From positions 1 to 15,790 of the forward strand of contig MSXP01000010.1 of NCBI GenBank assembly GCA_002083635.1: a stretch of DNA of 15,790 bases, read 5' to 3'. Numbering within the stretch: position 1 is the first letter of the stretch; each line of letters opens with the position of its first letter. The notes under the pieces are model-generated. The model was not told the DNA's origin, searched no databases, and was given only the letters and a program-made list of their open reading frames with translations. Positions 15,201 through 15,790 of the stretch are shown piece after piece. The translations under genes and the position numbers were made by a program. Origin of the DNA: Proteobacteria bacterium ST_bin12. GTDB taxonomy: Bacteria > Pseudomonadota > Gammaproteobacteria > Burkholderiales > Methylophilaceae.

Positions 15201-15547
15201 TAAGCACTCCGTCCCATTAACCACTGCACCATATAAGCAAATCCAATATCGACTACCGCCAAGAAAGCAGCCATTACCAATACCAACAGAAATACTGCAA
15301 CCGTGGTTTGAATGGTTTCTTTACGTGTTGGCCAAACAACTTTTTTAGCTTCAGCAATCGACTCACCAACAAATCCAAGCGCCGATTGACCTTGAACTGT
15401 TGTCCATAAAACGGCAATTGCTGCAACAAAACCTGCCAAGACAGCAAGAATACGCAACACCAATGCTTTATCTGCAAGTAAATAAAAGCCAGCAATACCA
15501 GCTATTAACAGCAATGCAGATAAGGCCAGCTTAATTTTGTCTACCAT
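15200..15547 (-). CDS. secE: Preprotein translocase subunit SecE
   Basis: SecE stabilises SecY in the SecYEG channel of the inner membrane, through which unfolded proteins are exported. The 115-residue protein has three hydrophobic segments (about 6-24, 29-48 and 83-108), the three-helix form seen in E. coli. The conserved amphipathic cytosolic helix GESIAEAKKVVWPTRKETIQ (61-80) precedes the essential last membrane helix. The ATG is at 15545-15547; the ribosome-binding sequence is weak. It lies between tRNA-Trp and nusG, its near-universal partner, overlapping nusG by one base. Confidence 0.97.
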   Translation of the reverse strand: MVDKIKLALSALLLIAGIAGFYLLADKALVLRILAVLAGFVAAIAVLWTTVQGQSALGFVGESIAEAKKVVWPTRKETIQTTVAVFLLVLVMAAFLAVVDIGFAYMVQWLMGRSA

Positions 15548-15570
15548 GGTTTATCGTCTTAACTTTAAAT

Positions 15571-15590
15571 AAGCTTACTTGACTAAGCTT
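15571..15590 (-). other. Small hairpin between tRNA-Trp and secE
   Basis: AAGCTTA (15571-15577) and TAAGCTT (15584-15590) form a perfect 7-bp stem with a 6-nt loop in the 69-bp gap between the tRNA 3' end and secE. No U-run follows in the sense direction. It may help release the tRNA 3' end from a joint transcript or lie at the 5' end of the secE-nusG message. Function is inferred. Confidence 0.3.
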
Positions 15591-15616
15591 TTATACTAAA
15601 TTTGCTGCATTAAATA

Positions 15617-15692
15617 TGGCAGGCCAAGAGGGTCTCGAACCCCCAACCCTCGGTTTTGGAGACCGATACTCTACCAATTGAGCTATTGGCCT
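15617..15692 (-). tRNA. trnW: tRNA-Trp (anticodon CCA)
   Basis: The minus strand folds as a complete 76-nt tRNA: acceptor stem AGGCCAA with UUGGCCU, a D arm containing AGCTCAATTGGTAGAG, the anticodon loop CTCCAAA with CCA at 15657-15659, and a T arm with GGTTCGAGACC. The discriminator base G and CCA end (GCCA) are encoded. The anticodon arm and D arm closely match E. coli tRNA-Trp. It sits between tuf and secE, the normal betaproteobacterial location. No convincing promoter fits immediately upstream, so it is probably made from read-through of tuf or from a promoter overlapping the hairpin at 15719-15754. Confidence 0.98.
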
Positions 15693-15718
15693 ATTTAACT
15701 TTTACACTTACTAAAACT

Positions 15719-15754
15719 GCAAAAACTACGCTGAGTTGTTAGCGTAGTTTTTGC
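15719..15754. terminator. Strong hairpin terminator after tuf
   Basis: A perfect 14-bp stem (arms 15719-15732 and 15741-15754, 8-nt loop) begins 13 bases past the tuf stop. A run of five A/T pairs lies within the stem, giving UUUUU near the end of the 3' arm in either direction, followed in the sense RNA by GCAGUUUUAG. It looks like an intrinsic terminator for tuf, possibly leaky because the U-run is interrupted by GC. Confidence 0.75.
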
Positions 15755-15767
15755 CTTAATACTTCAA

Positions 15768-15790
15768 TTATTCAATAATCTTAGCCACGA
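15768..15790 (-). CDS. tuf: Elongation factor Tu, C-terminal fragment (first tuf copy)
   Basis: The last codons before the TAA stop (15768-15770) read VAKIIE, the usual C-terminus of betaproteobacterial EF-Tu. The gene continues beyond the right edge. Its position just upstream of tRNA-Trp-secE-nusG supports the call. With the tuf start at the left edge, this shows two tuf copies in the same orientation about 15.7 kb apart. Confidence 0.88.

Noticed and set aside
15201..15224. Upstream in-frame extension of nusG overlapping the secE end
   Set aside because: The eight extra residues do not resemble NusG, and the ATG overlapping the secE stop has a suitable GGAG.
1..15790. Mobile elements, CRISPR arrays, phage or defence genes
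   Set aside because: Every long coding stretch is a recognised core gene, spacers are short, and no repeat-spacer pattern, transposase or attachment-site duplication was seen.

Overview
This is a core housekeeping region of a bacterial chromosome: a transcription and translation gene cluster read entirely from the minus strand. In transcription order (high to low coordinates) it holds the 3' end of one tuf gene, tRNA-Trp(CCA), secE, nusG, rplK (L11), rplA (L1), rplJ (L10), rplL (L7/L12), rpoB, rpoC, rpsL (S12), rpsG (S7), fusA (EF-G), and the first 20 bases of a second tuf gene. Joining the tufB-trnW-secE-nusG-rplKAJL-rpoBC block directly to the rpsL-rpsG-fusA-tuf (str) block is the usual order in Betaproteobacteria; in E. 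coli the two blocks lie far apart. The protein sequences are beta-type, and the DNA is moderately AT-rich with very AT-rich spacers. That would suit a Nitrosomonadales/Methylophilaceae-like organism, but the family is a guess from composition and recall; the class is much safer.

Layout. 15768-15790 is the tuf 3' end, followed by a strong 14-bp hairpin and then tRNA-Trp (15617-15692). From 15547 down to 13440, secE, nusG, rplK and rplA are tightly packed; secE/nusG overlap by one base and rplK/rplA are one base apart. The 342-bp gap 13098-13439 is a highly structured leader ahead of rplJ. rplJ and rplL are followed by a hairpin attenuator and a 243-bp spacer before rpoB. rpoC begins 11 bp after rpoB. 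Between rpoC and rpsL lie a 13-bp hairpin and a near-consensus sigma70 promoter that share sequence. The str block (rpsL, rpsG, fusA, tuf) then runs off the left edge.

How it works together: EF-Tu, EF-G, S7, S12, L1, L10, L11 and L7/L12 build and drive the ribosome. RpoB and RpoC are the catalytic core of RNA polymerase, NusG links polymerase to Rho or the ribosome, and SecE is part of the SecYEG translocon. The genes are intact, full length and ordinary. Anything worth a second look is regulatory: hairpins in nearly every spacer (candidate L1, L10, S7 and S12 control sites), a promoter built into a hairpin arm, non-ATG starts on rplJ and rpoC (TTG, behind the same 15-nt initiation sequence) and fusA (GTG), and two tuf copies in direct orientation bracketing the segment. 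I found no mobile element, CRISPR array, phage gene or unknown protein, and no previously undescribed system.
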